Below are positions 41,228-51,765 of a stretch of 64,000 bases of DNA, one piece after another. Below the pieces are notes generated by a model. That model did no database searches and was not told where the DNA came from. It saw nothing but the letters and a program-made list of their open reading frames with translations. Both the position numbers and the translations under genes were made by a program. The DNA comes from Nocardioides abyssi (GTDB lineage: Bacteria; Actinomycetota; Actinomycetes; Propionibacteriales; Nocardioidaceae): contig NZ_JAUHJR010000003.1 in assembly GCF_030412915.1 (NCBI RefSeq), positions 62,001-126,000 of the forward strand, read 5' to 3'. Position 1 is the first letter of the stretch. Every line of letters starts with the position of its first letter.

Positions 41228-42427
41228 TCAGGCGCTCTCGTCCCGGACCATCCGCCGGCCCGGGAAGTCGTACCAGGTGTCGCTGTAGCCCGAGTCCGTG
41301 CCGAGGCCCGGCGTCGGGTCGGTGCCCGGGACGCGGTCGCCGTGCCGGTCCACCCCGAGCAGGGGCGCGGTGACGGGCTCAGCCGGGTGGTGGCCGATCT
41401 CGCCGGCGAAGTGGCAGGCCACCTTGTGCCGGCGACCGATCTGCAGCAGCGGCGGCTCCACCGCGGCGCAGATGTCCTGGGCGTAGGAGCACCGGGTCCG
41501 GAACCGGCAGCCCGAGGGCGGGTTGATCGGGCTGGGCACGTCGCCCTGCAGCTGGATGCGCTCGCGCCGGCCGCCGATCGCCGCCTGCTTCACGTCGGGA
41601 GCCGCGGAGAGCAGCGCCTGGGTGTAGGGGTGGTTGGCGTGCTGGTAGATCGCGTCCCGCTCGCCGATCTCGACGATCTTGCCGAGGTACATGACCGCGA
41701 TCTCCGGGCAGAAGTGCCGGACCACCGCGAGGTCGTGGGCCACGAACAGGAAGCCGATGTTGAACTCGCGCTGGATGTCCTGGAGCAGGTTGATCACCTG
41801 CGCCTGGATCGACACGTCGAGCGCAGAGACCGGCTCGTCGGCGACGAGCAGCTTGGGCTGCAACGTGAGCGCCCGGGCGATGCCGATGCGCTGGCGCTGG
41901 CCGCCGGAGAACTCGTGCGGGTAGCGGTTGTAGTGCTCGGGGTTGAGGCCGACGATCTCCAGCAGCTCCTGGACCCGGGGCAGCACCTGCTTCTTGGGCA
42001 CGACGTCGTGGATCTCCAGCGGCGTCCCGATGATCCGGCCCACGGTGTGGCGGGGGTTCAGCGAGCCGTACGGGTCCTGGAAGATCATCTGGATGTCGCG
42101 GCGCAGGGGCTTGAGCTGGCGCGGACCCAGGCCGGCGATGTCGCGGCCCTCGAAGTGGATGCTGCCGTCGGTCGGCTTGTAGAGCCGCGTGACGAGCCGG
42201 CCGGTCGTGGACTTGCCACAGCCGGACTCCCCGACCAGGCCCAGCGAACCGCCGGACTCGATCTGGAAGCTGATGCCGTCGACGGCCTGGACGTGCCCGA
42301 CGGTGCGTCGGATGAGCCCGGAAGACTTCACCGGGAAGTACATCTGCAGGTCACGGACGTCGAGCAGGGGTGCGCTCCCGTCCGTGGCGGTCGAAGGGCC
42401 TGTGGGGGCCGCGTCGGTCATGGTCAT
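41228..42427 (-). CDS. Oligopeptide-type ABC transporter ATP-binding protein (OppF/DppF-like)
   Basis: Second ATPase of the importer. 399 residues. [18 protein letters not shown] near residue 60, Q-loop [17 protein letters not shown], signature [15 protein letters not shown] near 165 and Walker [13 protein letters not shown]. The C-terminal oligopeptide domain has cysteines [15 protein letters not shown] and a VACHF end, then a 50-residue tail ending in [12 protein letters not shown]. The ATG at 42427 overlaps the upstream ATPase stop (ATGA); an ATG 6 nt later is an alternative. Confidence 0.93.
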   Translation of the reverse strand: MTMTDAAPTGPSTATDGSAPLLDVRDLQMYFPVKSSGLIRRTVGHVQAVDGISFQIESGGSLGLVGESGCGKSTTGRLVTRLYKPTDGSIHFEGRDIAGLGPRQLKPLRRDIQMIFQDPYGSLNPRHTVGRIIGTPLEIHDVVPKKQVLPRVQELLEIVGLNPEHYNRYPHEFSGGQRQRIGIARALTLQPKLLVADEPVSALDVSIQAQVINLLQDIQREFNIGFLFVAHDLAVVRHFCPEIAVMYLGKIVEIGERDAIYQHANHPYTQALLSAAPDVKQAAIGGRRERIQLQGDVPSPINPPSGCRFRTRCSYAQDICAAVEPPLLQIGRRHKVACHFAGEIGHHPAEPVTAPLLGVDRHGDRVPGTDPTPGLGTDSGYSDTWYDFPGRRMVRDESA

Positions 42428-43443
42428 GACCGGGCCACCTCCTCCTCGTTCGGGACGGTCGGGTCGGTCAGGTGGCACCGCTTGAGGTGCCCCGGACCGC
42501 GCGAGCCGGGGGTGAGATCCGGCTGCTGCGTGACGCACAGGTCGCCGGCGACCTGGTCCTTGTAGCGGCAGCGCGGGTGGAAGGCACAGCCCTTGGGCGG
42601 GCTGAGCAGGCTGGGCGGCGTGCCCGGGATCGGCACGAGCTTCTCGTCCACGTCCGCGGTGAGGTCCGGGACGCTGGAGAGCAGGCCCCAGGTGTAGGGC
42701 ATCTCCGGGTGGGTGAGCAGCTCCTTGGTCGGGCCGTACTCGACGGCCTTGCCGGCGTACATCACCAGCACGTCGTCCGCCATCTCGGCCACGACGCCGA
42801 GGTCGTGGGTGATGATGATGATGCCGGTGTTGAACTCCCGCTGGAGCTTCTGCAGGAGGTCGAGGATCTGCGCCTGCACCGTCACGTCGAGCGCGGTCGT
42901 CGGCTCGTCGGCGATCACCAGGCTCGGGTCGTTGATGAGCGCCATCGCGATCATCGCGCGCTGGCGCATGCCGCCCGAGAACTGGTGCGGGTAGTCGTCC
43001 ACCCGGCGGTCGGGCTGCGGGATGCCCACGAGCTCGAGCATCTCGACGACCCGGGTGCGGGCCGCCTTCTTGTTCACGTCGTGGTGCACCCGGTAGGCCT
43101 CGGCGATCTGGTTGCCGACCGTGTAGTAGGGGTGCATCGCGGAGAGCGGGTCCTGGAAGATCATCGCGACCTCCTTGCCCCGGCGCTGCCGCATCTCCTC
43201 GTCGGTGATGGTGAGCAGGTTGGTGCCGTCGAGCAGGATCTCGCCGCTGACCTGCGCGTTCGTCCCGCGGTGCAGGCCGAGGATGGCCGAGCTGGACACG
43301 GACTTGCCCGAGCCGGACTCACCCACGATGCCGAGGGTCTTGCCTCGGGCCAGGTCGTACGAGAGGCCGTCGGTCGCCTTGACGACGCCGTCGGGCGTCG
43401 GGAAGTGCACGCGAAGGTCTCGCACGCTGAGGAAGTTGTCCAC
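42424..43443 (-). CDS. Oligopeptide-type ABC transporter ATP-binding protein (OppD/DppD-like)
   Basis: First ATPase of the importer, 339 residues from GTG 43443. Walker [19 protein letters not shown] near residue 38, Q-loop [18 protein letters not shown], signature [15 protein letters not shown] near 150, Walker [13 protein letters not shown] and the C-terminal [13 protein letters not shown] cysteine-containing domain. It pairs with the next ATPase to power uptake through the two permeases. Substrate is not encoded here. Confidence 0.93.
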   Translation of the reverse strand: MDNFLSVRDLRVHFPTPDGVVKATDGLSYDLARGKTLGIVGESGSGKSVSSSAILGLHRGTNAQVSGEILLDGTNLLTITDEEMRQRRGKEVAMIFQDPLSAMHPYYTVGNQIAEAYRVHHDVNKKAARTRVVEMLELVGIPQPDRRVDDYPHQFSGGMRQRAMIAMALINDPSLVIADEPTTALDVTVQAQILDLLQKLQREFNTGIIIITHDLGVVAEMADDVLVMYAGKAVEYGPTKELLTHPEMPYTWGLLSSVPDLTADVDEKLVPIPGTPPSLLSPPKGCAFHPRCRYKDQVAGDLCVTQQPDLTPGSRGPGHLKRCHLTDPTVPNEEEVARS

Positions 43444-43458
43444 CGTCTGAGTCTCTTC

Positions 43459-44475
43459 CTACCCGAGCCGGACTCGGGGATCGATGAAGGCGTAGGAGAT
43501 GTCCACGATGATGTTCATGAGGATCACGAACGAGCCGGCCAGCACCACGACGCCGATGACGGTGGGCAGGTCCCACGCGTCGCTCGCCTGCACCGTCAGC
43601 AGGCCGAGGCCCGGGTAGGCGAAGACGGACTCGGTGATGATCGCGCCGCCCAGCAGGGTCGCGAAGTCCAGGCCGGTCATCGTCACCAGCGGGGTCAGCG
43701 CCGCGCGCAGGCCGTGCTTGAAGAGCACCTTGCGCTGCTTGAGGCCCTTGGCCTTCGCCGTGCGGATGTAGTCCTCGGTCATCGACTCCAGCATGAACGC
43801 GCGCGTCATGCGCACGTAGCCGGCCATGAAGACCAGGGCCAGGGTGAACGCCGGGACGATCAGGTTGCCCAGCCAGGAGGCCAGTCCGCCGTCCGCCAGC
43901 GACACGTAGGTCGGGTAGGGCCACAGCTCCCACTTGACCGCGAAGTACTTCAGGAAGAAGACCGCGATGAAGAAGGTGGGGAACGCGTAGGCCACCAGGG
44001 TCAGGCCGACGATGCCGCGGTCGATGAAGGAGCCCTTGAAGACCGCCGCGAGGATGCCGAAGAGCACGCCGCCGACCAGCCACATCACCAGGGCGACGAG
44101 CGCCAGGGAGATCGAGACGGGAGCGGCCTCCTTGACGAGGTCGTTGACCGTCGAGGAGTTGAGGTGGGAGTAGCCCAGGCAGGGGGCAGCGCAGTGCGTG
44201 ACCACCTCGGGTGCCGCTGCGCGCAGCTCCTCGTCGGCGGGGAAGTCACGGCCGGCGACGACGCCCTTCATGAACAGGCCCCACTGCTCGTAGACCGGCT
44301 TGTCGTAGCCGAGAGCGGCCCGGGCCTGGTCGCGCTGCTGCTCGCTGCAGTTCTTGCCGCAGGCGTAGCGCGCCGGGTCGACGGGCGAGGCGAAGAAGAG
44401 GACGAAGGTCACCAGGGTCAGCGCCAGCAGCAGCGCGACGCCGATGAACAACCGGCGGACGATGTATGCCCACAT
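43459..44475 (-). CDS. ABC transporter permease (OppB/DppB-like)
   Basis: Inner-membrane channel subunit, 338 residues. MWAYIVRRLFIGVALLLAL opens with the first helix. An extracytoplasmic loop carries four Cys (CGKNC, HCAAPC), unusual but plausible as disulfides. The core helices follow, and the EAA loop YVRMTRAFMLESMTEDYIRT contacts the ATPase. Ends with IVDISYAFIDPRVRLG. Gene lies 15 nt upstream of the ATPase gene and after a strong hairpin downstream of the binding-protein gene. Confidence 0.93.
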   Translation of the reverse strand: MWAYIVRRLFIGVALLLALTLVTFVLFFASPVDPARYACGKNCSEQQRDQARAALGYDKPVYEQWGLFMKGVVAGRDFPADEELRAAAPEVVTHCAAPCLGYSHLNSSTVNDLVKEAAPVSISLALVALVMWLVGGVLFGILAAVFKGSFIDRGIVGLTLVAYAFPTFFIAVFFLKYFAVKWELWPYPTYVSLADGGLASWLGNLIVPAFTLALVFMAGYVRMTRAFMLESMTEDYIRTAKAKGLKQRKVLFKHGLRAALTPLVTMTGLDFATLLGGAIITESVFAYPGLGLLTVQASDAWDLPTVIGVVVLAGSFVILMNIIVDISYAFIDPRVRLG

Positions 44476-44589
44476 CGGTCGGGTCTCACCTCAATCGAGG
44501 TCGTCGGGGAGCACCCCGGGTGGGGGTGCGTGCGTGTCGTGGCCCGACGCGGGGTGGGTCGGGCCGGGGGTCCTGTGCCAGGACCCGGT

Positions 44590-44628
44590 GAGGTGCCGGG
44601 TGCGCGGTGTTCGCGCACCCGGCACCTC
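44590..44628 (-). terminator. 17-bp perfect hairpin between binding-protein and permease genes
   Basis: GAGGTGCCGGGTGCGCG (44590-44606) and CGCGCACCCGGCACCTC (44612-44628) pair perfectly with a 5-nt GTGTT loop. It lies 31 nt after the binding-protein stop and 115 nt before the permease start. As in other importer operons, such a hairpin can partly terminate or protect the upstream message so that binding protein exceeds permease. The role is inferred. Confidence 0.75.
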
Positions 44629-44658
44629 GGGGTTCAGCTGTGCCGGGTCAGGCAGTGG

Positions 44659-46419
44659 TCACTGCGTGACGCCGATGAGGCCGATCTCCGGGTAGGACGA
44701 CGACGCGGCGGTCGTCGTGAAGCCGGTGACCTGCGAGCCGTACAGCCAGTTGAACTTGCTGACGTCCAGCGGGATGTAGGCGACGTCCTCGCCGAGCTTG
44801 GCGTCGGCCTCGACGAGGGTCTCGACCTGCGAGTCGATGTCCGAGGCGTTGGCGGCCTCGTCGACCAGGGCCTCGAAGTCCTCGTCCTGGTAGCAGCCGT
44901 AGTTCTGGCCACACGTGGTGGGCGAGAAGTTCGGGCGGCTGTCGAACAGCGGCGGGATGACGGTCATGGCCGACGGCCAGTCAGCACCCCAACCACCCCA
45001 GGTGATGTCGAACTCGTCGTCGGGACGCGAGATGACGTCGTAGTAGGTGTCACCCTGCGGCTCGAGCGTGACGTCGAAGCCGGCAGCGTTCCAGCCCTCC
45101 TGGACGACGGCCATCGCCTTGTCGGCGGTGGGCGAGGTCGGGTACGCGAGGCTGATCTCGACCGGCATCTTCACGCCGGCCTCCTCGAGCATGGCCCGGG
45201 CGGCGTCGGGGTCGCCGTCGTTGCTGTTGTCCTCGGCGAAGGCCGGGTTCTCGGTCGAGCCCGAGACGCCCGGGTTGATGATCGTCTCGGCCGGGGCCGA
45301 CGCGACCTCCCCACCGAGGGCCTTGACGTAGCCGTTGAGGTCCAGCGACGCAGCCAGCGCACGACGGACGTTGACGTCCTTCATGACCTCGCTGTTGAAG
45401 TTCGGCGAGAGGTACTGGTTGTACGGCGAGAGCACGTTGACGTAGCGCTCCTCGACCGGCCCGGTGATCTGCGGGAACTGGGTCGGCGCGACGCGCGCGG
45501 TCGTGATCGCGTTCTTCACGTCCGCGGCGTCCTGGATGAGGCGGTCGTTGAAGAGCTCACCGGCGGTGTCGGACGGGTCGATCTGGTAGTCGATCTGGTC
45601 CGGCAGCGCGAGGCGCAGGGCCTCCGGGTCGTCGGTGGCCGGGTCGTAGTTCTCGTTGCGGACCAGCGTGGCGCCCTTGTTCTTGCTCCACTCACCGCCC
45701 TCGACCTTGTACGGGCCGTTGGAGAGGACCTTCCACTGGGACTTGGCGCCCTCGTCGAACTCCTCCTTGTACGGGTCGGTCATCATCATGCCCGCGATGG
45801 CCTGGGGGAAGTCCGCCCACGGCTTGTTGAAGCGGAAGGTGATGGTCTTGCCGTCACAGCTCACGGCCTCGTCGAAGGCGGCCTGCTGCTCCGGCGTCGC
45901 CTTGTACGGACCGGGGTAGTCCTCCACGTCGATGTAGCTGAGCGTGTAGTTCGGGCCACCGGTGATCAGGTCGTTGGCGAAGACGCGCGAGGTGCCGTAC
46001 TGGACGTCCTCACACGTGATGTCGCTGCCGTCCTCCCACTTGACGCCGTCCTTGAGGGTGAACTCCCAGACCTTGCCGCCCTCGGACGAGGTGCCGGTGT
46101 CGGTCGCGAGGTCGGGCACCGGGGTCGTGGCGACCTCGGGGTCCTCGGACATCGGGAACGCGAGCAGGCCGCGGTAGATCAGGCGGCGGTACCAGGCGAG
46201 CTGCACGCCGTAGTAGATGCGCTGCGGGTCGGCGGACTCGTACGGGAAGTGCTGCAGCACCTTGAGGGTGCCGCCCTTCTCGCCGGCGACGGCAGCGTTG
46301 CTCCCGGAGTTGTTCCCGGAGCTGCTGTCGTCGCTGTCACCACCACAGGCGGCCAGGAGCGACAGCCCCAGGAGCGAGGCGGCGGTCGACGCCACCGTCC
46401 TCCTCAACTTCATACCCAT
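44659..46419 (-). CDS. Substrate-binding lipoprotein of oligopeptide-type ABC transporter (family 5)
   Basis: 586 residues. Signal peptide MGMKLRRTVASTAASLLGLS with lipobox LLAACGG (Cys near 25), then a Ser/Asn/Gly spacer. The SBP_bac_5 fold shows WEFTLKDGVKWEDGSDITCEDV near residue 120, ITFRFNKPWADFPQ near 195, DVNVRRALAASLDLNGYVKA near 345 and FDITWGGWGADWP near 490. It binds peptides or a similar ligand outside the membrane. AAGGAGG precedes the ATG by 7 nt, suggesting strong translation. The upstream 99-nt gap to the permease gene has a small ACCCG/CGGGT hairpin. Confidence 0.93.
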   Translation of the reverse strand: MGMKLRRTVASTAASLLGLSLLAACGGDSDDSSSGNNSGSNAAVAGEKGGTLKVLQHFPYESADPQRIYYGVQLAWYRRLIYRGLLAFPMSEDPEVATTPVPDLATDTGTSSEGGKVWEFTLKDGVKWEDGSDITCEDVQYGTSRVFANDLITGGPNYTLSYIDVEDYPGPYKATPEQQAAFDEAVSCDGKTITFRFNKPWADFPQAIAGMMMTDPYKEEFDEGAKSQWKVLSNGPYKVEGGEWSKNKGATLVRNENYDPATDDPEALRLALPDQIDYQIDPSDTAGELFNDRLIQDAADVKNAITTARVAPTQFPQITGPVEERYVNVLSPYNQYLSPNFNSEVMKDVNVRRALAASLDLNGYVKALGGEVASAPAETIINPGVSGSTENPAFAEDNSNDGDPDAARAMLEEAGVKMPVEISLAYPTSPTADKAMAVVQEGWNAAGFDVTLEPQGDTYYDVISRPDDEFDITWGGWGADWPSAMTVIPPLFDSRPNFSPTTCGQNYGCYQDEDFEALVDEAANASDIDSQVETLVEADAKLGEDVAYIPLDVSKFNWLYGSQVTGFTTTAASSSYPEIGLIGVTQ

Positions 46420-46518
46420 TCAACTTCCTCCTTCGGTGCGCCGCGCAGGGGCGGCGGGAGCTTCGACGACGCCGTGCCGTCGAGACTGGGGGTTGCGTGC
46501 GTGATCACCCGACGGGTG

Positions 46519-47532
46519 TCACTGGTGTCCCTTCGGGTCCAGCGCGTCGCGCAGACCGTCGCCGAGCAGGTTGAAGCTCACGACGATCAGGGCGATGAGG
46601 ATGGCCGGCACGAAGAAGTAGACCGGGTCGTTCTCGGCGAACCGCAGGGAGTCCGAGAGGACGTTGCCGAGTGTGGGCGTCGGCTGCTTGATGCTGACCT
46701 GCAGGAACGCGAGGGCGGCCTCGGCGGAGACGAACGCCGGCATGATCAGGGTGAAGGTCACCAGGATCGGCGCCCACAGGTTCGGCAGGATCTCGCGGAA
46801 GTAGAGCCGGAACTTCGAGGCACCCATCATCTGCGAGGCCGCGACGAACTCGCGCTCGCGCAGCGAGAGCACCTGGCCGCGCACGATGCGGGCGACACCG
46901 GTCCAGCCGAACAGCCCGAGCACCGTGACGACGTACAGCGCCTGGGCGGGGTTGCCCTCCGGGACCCCCAGCGTCTCGGTGATGAACGCGACCGCGACGG
47001 TGGAGAGCGCCAGCAGCATCAGGGTCTGCGGGAAGGCCAGGGTCAGGTCGATCGCGCGACCGATGATCGCGTCGACCCAGCCGCCGGAGGCGCCGGAGAC
47101 GATGCCCAGGCTCACGCCGATGAGCACCGCGATGACCGTGGCGGTCAGCGAGATGGCCAACGAGAAGCTGATGCCGTACCAGACTCGCGAGAGCACGTCG
47201 CGGCCCACACCGGGCTCGACACCGAGCCAGTGGTCGCCGGAGATGCCGCCCCAGGCGCCGATGGGCAGCTGGAACTCGTTGAGCAGGTCCTGGTTGGTGG
47301 CGTACGGGTCGAGGAAGCCGACCTTCACCAGCAGCGGCGCGGAGATCGCGGCCAGGACGTAGAGGACCACGATGACCAGCGCGACCATCGAGAGCTTGTC
47401 CTTGAGGAACCGGGCCCGGGCCAGTTGTCCCGGGGACTTGCTGACGATCGGCCCGGAGCCGTCCGGCTCGGGCTGGTCCTCGTCCACGAAGTGGCTCTCG
47501 AGAGCGCTCTCCGGGGTGAGCGGTGCAGTCAT
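46519..47532 (-). CDS. ABC transporter permease (OppC/DppC-like), first gene of the operon
   Basis: 337 residues. A cytosolic acidic N-terminus (HFVDEDQPEPDGSGP) precedes ARARFLKDKLSMVALVIVVLYVLAA, the OppC N-terminal helix. The loop HWLGVEPGVGRDVLSRVWYG is an OppC hallmark, and the EAA loop is EREFVAASQMMGASKFRLYF. In most opp/dpp operons the binding protein comes first; here the C permease leads. The 206-nt gap to aspS holds the aspS hairpin and presumably the operon promoter, which I could not place firmly. Confidence 0.93.
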   Translation of the reverse strand: MTAPLTPESALESHFVDEDQPEPDGSGPIVSKSPGQLARARFLKDKLSMVALVIVVLYVLAAISAPLLVKVGFLDPYATNQDLLNEFQLPIGAWGGISGDHWLGVEPGVGRDVLSRVWYGISFSLAISLTATVIAVLIGVSLGIVSGASGGWVDAIIGRAIDLTLAFPQTLMLLALSTVAVAFITETLGVPEGNPAQALYVVTVLGLFGWTGVARIVRGQVLSLREREFVAASQMMGASKFRLYFREILPNLWAPILVTFTLIMPAFVSAEAALAFLQVSIKQPTPTLGNVLSDSLRFAENDPVYFFVPAILIALIVVSFNLLGDGLRDALDPKGHQ

Positions 47533-47712
47533 GTCCCGCCTTGTGCGTTCGTTGGGTGGTCGATCGGCTGGTCGTGCCGGACGGGGGTACAGGGCCCACG
47601 TCGGCCGGGGGATCGCCCCGGCGCCGCAGCGACTCTAAGCGACCGTCCAGGAGGAATCGGTCACCGGCGTATAACGATCTGGACAACCAGGTCGCTCGGT
47701 GCGTCACAGCGT

Positions 47713-47733
47713 CGGGGGACGGCACGTCCCCCG
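47713..47733 (-). terminator. aspS terminator hairpin
   Basis: CGGGGGACG (47713-47721) and CGTCCCCCG (47725-47733) pair perfectly over 9 bp with a 3-nt loop, 5 nt after the aspS stop. Ends the hydrolase-hisS-aspS transcript. Confidence 0.7.
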
Positions 47734-47738
47734 GTGGT

Positions 47739-49535
47739 TCAGGCGGGCTGCTGCCCATCGGGGTCGGCGTCGCCGGCCTTCGCCGGGGGCGCGTCGACGC
47801 CGGCCTCCTTGCGCTGGGCAGGCGTGATCGGCGCAGGGGCCGCCGTCAGCGGGTCGAACCCGCCACCGGACTTCGGGAAGGCGATGACGTCGCGGATGGA
47901 GTCCGCGCCGGAGAGGATCGCGCAGATCCGGTCCATGCCCACGGCGATGCCGCCGTGGGGCGGGGCGCCGTACTTGAAGGCGTCGAGCAGGAAGCCGAAC
48001 TTCTCCTGCGCCTCGTCCTCCCCGATGCCCATGACCGAGAAGACCCGCTTCTGGACGTCCTCGCGGTGGATACGGATCGACCCGCCACCGAGCTCGCTGC
48101 CGTTGCAGACGATGTCGTAGGCGTAGGCGAGCGCCTCGCCCGGGCTCTCCTCGAGGGTGTCGAGGAACTCCGGCTTGGGGCTGGTGAAGGCGTGGTGGAC
48201 GGCAGTCCACGCTCCCCCGCCGACCGCGACGTCGCCGCTGGCGACCGCCTCGCTGGCCGGCTCGAAGAGCGGCGCGTCGACGACCCAGGTGAAGGCGAAC
48301 GCCGAGGTGTCGATCAGGCCGCAGCGGCGACCGATCTCGAGGCGGGCGGCGCCCAGCAGGGCGCGGCTGGACTTGGTGGCGCCGGCGGCGAAGAAGATGC
48401 AGTCGCCCGGCTGGGCGCCGACGTGGGCGGCCAGGCCGGCCTTCTCCTCGTCGGTGATGTTCTTGGCGACCGGGCCGCCAAGGGTGCCGTCCTCCTGGAC
48501 CAGGACGTAGGCCAGGCCCCGCGCGCCGCGCTGCTTGGCCCACTCCTGCCACGCGTCGAGCTGCTTGCGCGGCTGGCTCGCGCCGCCCGGCATGACCACG
48601 GCGCCGACGTACTCCGCCTGGAAGACGCGGAACGGGGTGTCCTTGAAGTAGTCGGTGCACTCGACCAGCTCGTTGCCCATCCGCAGGTCCGGCTTGTCCG
48701 AGCCGTACTTGGCCATCGCCTCGGCGTAGGTCATCCGCGGGATCGGGCGCGGGATCTCGACGTCGATGAGCTTCCACATCTCCGCGAGGACGTCCTCCAT
48801 CAGCGCGATGACGTCCTCCTGCTCGACGAAGGACATCTCGATGTCGAGCTGGGTGAACTCCGGCTGGCGGTCGGCGCGGAAGTCCTCGTCGCGGTAGCAG
48901 CGCGCGATCTGGTAGTAGCGCTCCATGCCGCCGACCATGAGCAGCTGCTTGAACAGCTGCGGGCTCTGGGGCAGCGCGTACCAGCTGCCCGGGTGCAGGC
49001 GTGCGGGCACGAGGAAGTCGCGGGCGCCCTCGGGCGTGCTGCGGGTCAGCGTCGGGGTCTCGACCTCGACGAAGTCGTGGCGGTCCAGCACGTCGCGCGC
49101 GGCCTTGTTGACCTTGCTGCGCAGGCGGATGGCCGCGGCCGGGCCCGAGCGGCGCAGGTCGAGGTAGCGGTGCTTGAGGCGCACCTCCTCCCCCACGTCG
49201 ACGTGGTCGGAGATCGGGAACGGCAGGGGCGCGGCGGTGCTGAGCACCTCGACCTGGGTGGCGACGACCTCGACCTGGCCGGTGGCCAGGTTGGGGTTCT
49301 CGTTGCCCTCCTTGCGGGCGGTCACCTCGCCGGTGACCTTCAGGCAGAACTCCGCGCGGAGCTGGTGGGCGACGTCCTCGTCGCGGATGACGACCTGGAC
49401 GACGCCGCTGGCCTCGCGCAGGTCGATGAAGGCCACGCCACCGTGATCGCGACGGTTGGCCACCCACCCGGCGAGGGTGACGGTCTGGCCGACGTGCTCG
49501 GCGCGGAGGGCGCCGGCGCCATGGGTGCGGATCAC
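47739..49535 (-). CDS. aspS: Aspartyl-tRNA synthetase
   Basis: Charges tRNA-Asp (and tRNA-Asn if non-discriminating, which cannot be decided here). 598 residues, bacterial type with the GAD insertion domain. The OB-fold starts at [20 protein letters not shown]; the class II core shows [26 protein letters not shown] near residue 190, [19 protein letters not shown] and [20 protein letters not shown] near 540. A 30-residue Ala/Pro-rich tail follows. ATG 49535 overlaps the hisS stop (ATGA). Confidence 0.97.
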   Translation of the reverse strand: MIRTHGAGALRAEHVGQTVTLAGWVANRRDHGGVAFIDLREASGVVQVVIRDEDVAHQLRAEFCLKVTGEVTARKEGNENPNLATGQVEVVATQVEVLSTAAPLPFPISDHVDVGEEVRLKHRYLDLRRSGPAAAIRLRSKVNKAARDVLDRHDFVEVETPTLTRSTPEGARDFLVPARLHPGSWYALPQSPQLFKQLLMVGGMERYYQIARCYRDEDFRADRQPEFTQLDIEMSFVEQEDVIALMEDVLAEMWKLIDVEIPRPIPRMTYAEAMAKYGSDKPDLRMGNELVECTDYFKDTPFRVFQAEYVGAVVMPGGASQPRKQLDAWQEWAKQRGARGLAYVLVQEDGTLGGPVAKNITDEEKAGLAAHVGAQPGDCIFFAAGATKSSRALLGAARLEIGRRCGLIDTSAFAFTWVVDAPLFEPASEAVASGDVAVGGGAWTAVHHAFTSPKPEFLDTLEESPGEALAYAYDIVCNGSELGGGSIRIHREDVQKRVFSVMGIGEDEAQEKFGFLLDAFKYGAPPHGGIAVGMDRICAILSGADSIRDVIAFPKSGGGFDPLTAAPAPITPAQRKEAGVDAPPAKAGDADPDGQQPA

Positions 49536-50893
49536 TGCTGCTCCTGATCTGTGCTCGACACGACCTTCGGTCGGAGGTCGTCGGTGGGGGGTGTCCAGGT
49601 GGCCGGGTCCGCGGCCACCTGCTCCCCGGTGCGGATGTCCTTGACCTGGTGCTCGCCCGGCGCGTCGCCGGTGAACCAGACGTAGGGGATGCCCCGGCGC
49701 TCGGCGTACCGGATCTGCTTGCCGAACTTCTGCGCGGTCGCGGCGACCTCGCAGGGCACGCCGTTGGTGCGCAGGGCGGTCGCGATCGCGTCCGACTCCC
49801 CGCGGGTTTCCTCGCTGGTCAGCGCGACGAGGACGACGGAGGGGACCTTGCGGTCGGCGACGAGCGCGCCGCGGTTCAGCAGCGGCACGAGCACCCGGCT
49901 GACGCCGAGGGAGATGCCGACGCCGGGGTAGGTGGTCCGGCCGTCGCTGGCGAGCGCGTCGTAGCGGCCGCCGGAGCAGATCGAGCCGAGCGACTCGCTG
50001 CCCTGCAGGCGGGTCTCGAAGACGGTGCCGGTGTAGTAGTCCAGGCCGCGCGCGATCGACAGGTCGGCCTCGATCGAGACCTTCTCGCCGGTCAGGCCGG
50101 CGCAGCCGCGGACGAGGGCGGCGAGCTCGGCCAGGCCCTCCTCCAGCAGCGGGTCCTCGACGCCGAGGGCGCGCACCCGGTCGACGAACGAGTCGTCGGC
50201 GCTGCGGATCGTGGCCAGCTCCAGGCAGCGGTCGGCCTGCTCGGCGCTGAGGCCGGCCTCCTCGACGAGCATGCCCCGGACCGTGTCGGCGGGGAGCTTG
50301 TCGAGCTTGTCGACCAGCCGCATGACCTCGGCCGGGTCGGGGGCGCCGATGCCGGTGTAGAAGCCCTGGATGAGCTTGCGGTTGTTGACCTGGAGCCGGA
50401 ACGGCGGCAGGAACTCGAGCCGCGACAGCGCGTCGACCATGACGCGGGTGACCTCGACGTCGTGGTGGAAGGGCAGCTCGTCCTTGCCGACGATGTCGAT
50501 GTCGGCCTGGGTGAACTCGCGGTAGCGGCCGTCCTGCGGGCGCTCGCCGCGCCAGGCCTTCTGCACCTGGTAGCGGCGGAAGGGGAACTCCAGCTTGCCG
50601 GCGTTCTCCAGCACGAAGCGGGCGAACGGCACCGTCAGGTCGAAGTGCAGGCCCAGCCCGGCGTCGGTGCCGGCGTCGGTCTCCTGGAGCCGGCGCAGGA
50701 CGTAGACCTCCTTGGAGGTGTCGCCCTTGCGCAGCAGCTGGTCCATCGGCTCGACCGCACGCGTCTCGATGCCGGCGAAGCCGTGCAGCTCGAAGACCTC
50801 GCGCAGGGTGTCGACGACCTGCTGCTCGACGAAGCGCTGCTCGGGGAGCAGCTCGGGGAACCCGCTCAGCGGGGTCGGCTTGGCCATGCTCAC
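49532..50893 (-). CDS. hisS: Histidyl-tRNA synthetase
   Basis: Charges tRNA-His. 453 residues. [18 protein letters not shown] is near the N-terminus, motif 2 [21 protein letters not shown] near residue 105, and the histidine-binding [12 protein letters not shown] near 270; the anticodon domain starts about 340. GTG 50893 overlaps the hydrolase stop (GTGA) and is used here; ATG 50887 two codons later is equally possible. No T-box leader is seen upstream. Confidence 0.96.
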   Translation of the reverse strand: MSMAKPTPLSGFPELLPEQRFVEQQVVDTLREVFELHGFAGIETRAVEPMDQLLRKGDTSKEVYVLRRLQETDAGTDAGLGLHFDLTVPFARFVLENAGKLEFPFRRYQVQKAWRGERPQDGRYREFTQADIDIVGKDELPFHHDVEVTRVMVDALSRLEFLPPFRLQVNNRKLIQGFYTGIGAPDPAEVMRLVDKLDKLPADTVRGMLVEEAGLSAEQADRCLELATIRSADDSFVDRVRALGVEDPLLEEGLAELAALVRGCAGLTGEKVSIEADLSIARGLDYYTGTVFETRLQGSESLGSICSGGRYDALASDGRTTYPGVGISLGVSRVLVPLLNRGALVADRKVPSVVLVALTSEETRGESDAIATALRTNGVPCEVAATAQKFGKQIRYAERRGIPYVWFTGDAPGEHQVKDIRTGEQVAADPATWTPPTDDLRPKVVSSTDQEQQ

Positions 50894-51618
50894 AGCCCCC
50901 GCGTCACGGGAGCGGTGCCGCCGCCGGCTGCGCCGCCGGGGCCGTCCTGGAGGTCCAGCAGGAACGGGTTGGTGGCCCGCTCGCGGCCGATGGAGGTCTG
51001 CTCCCCGTGGCCGGGCAGCACCACGACGTCATCGCGCAGGGTCAGCACCTTCTCCCTCAGGCTGCGCAGGATCGTCGGGTGGTCGCCACCCGGCAGGTCG
51101 GTGCGGCCGATCGAGCCGGCGAAGAGCAGGTCGCCGGAGAACATGACCTCGCTGACGTCCTGCTGCTCGTACGGCGTCCGGAAGGTCACCGACCCCTCGG
51201 TGTGGCCCGGGGTGTGGTCGACGACGAACCGCAGGCCGGCGAGCTCGAGCTCCTGGCGGTCCGACAGCTCGCGGACGTCGTCGGGCTCGGCCCACTCGTA
51301 GGAGCCGCCCAGCATCATCTGGGTGGTCTCTCGCGACATGCCGGCCATCGGGTCGGTCAGCAGGTGGCGGTCGTCGGGGTGGATCCACGCGGTGGCGTCG
51401 TAGGTCCCGGCGACCGGGGCGACGCACCACATGTGGTCGACGTGCCCGTGGGTCACCAGCACCGCGACCGGCTTGAGGTGGTGCTCGCGGACGACCTGCG
51501 CCACGCCGTCGGCGGCGTCCTTGCCGGGGTCGATGACGACGCACTCGGCGCCGGGCCCGGTGGCGGCGACGTAGCAGTTCGTCCCCCAGGGCCCAGCGGG
51601 GAATCCGGCGATCAGCAC
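50890..51618 (-). CDS. MBL-fold metallo-hydrolase (glyoxalase II-like)
   Basis: 242 residues. Metal ligands are clear: [10 protein letters not shown] near residue 57 (HxHxDH), HTPGHTEGS near 135, [20 protein letters not shown] near 160 and LPGHGEQT near 200. Similar proteins adjoin hisS and relA in many actinobacteria, and are often annotated as hydroxyacylglutathione hydrolase-like; with mycothiol as the likely thiol the true substrate is unknown. The GTG start lies 6 nt after a -10 hexamer, so the mRNA may be leaderless. Confidence 0.93.
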   Translation of the reverse strand: MLIAGFPAGPWGTNCYVAATGPGAECVVIDPGKDAADGVAQVVREHHLKPVAVLVTHGHVDHMWCVAPVAGTYDATAWIHPDDRHLLTDPMAGMSRETTQMMLGGSYEWAEPDDVRELSDRQELELAGLRFVVDHTPGHTEGSVTFRTPYEQQDVSEVMFSGDLLFAGSIGRTDLPGGDHPTILRSLREKVLTLRDDVVVLPGHGEQTSIGRERATNPFLLDLQDGPGGAAGGGTAPVTRGL

Positions 51619-51624
51619 CGGGTC

Positions 51625-51630
51625 AGGCTA
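51625..51630 (-). promoter_or_regulatory. -10 hexamer giving a probable leaderless transcript
   Basis: Minus-strand TAGCCT at 51630-51625 followed by GACCCG and the GTG start at 51618. A transcription start 6-7 nt after the -10 would coincide with the GTG, the classic actinobacterial leaderless arrangement. No Shine-Dalgarno is present, in agreement. Confidence 0.55.
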
Positions 51631-51708
51631 CCCGTGGGTCGCCCGGGCGGCCCCACCGGGATTCGGCCCGCCGGCCGCGCGCGGCCCCCGGGACGCGTCG
51701 TACCTGAC

Positions 51709-51714
51709 TAGGAT
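51709..51714 (+). promoter_or_regulatory. -10 element for the DUF349 gene
   Basis: Plus-strand TAGGAT about 52 nt upstream of the GTG at 51766, in the divergent gap with the hydrolase gene (147 bp). Fits TANNNT; the -35 is weak. Confidence 0.45.
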
Positions 51715-51765
51715 TGCCGCCTGCGTGAGCGAGCCGCCGCGCACCACCGATGCGAGGGACCAGCA

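Noticed and set aside
42472-48120. 1882-codon open plus-strand frame
   Set aside because: It mirrors the third positions of the opp, aspS and related minus-strand genes in GC-rich DNA and has no recognisable domain.
50894-51765. T-box leader for hisS or aspS
   Set aside because: hisS overlaps the upstream gene and no T-box sequence or specifier stem is seen.
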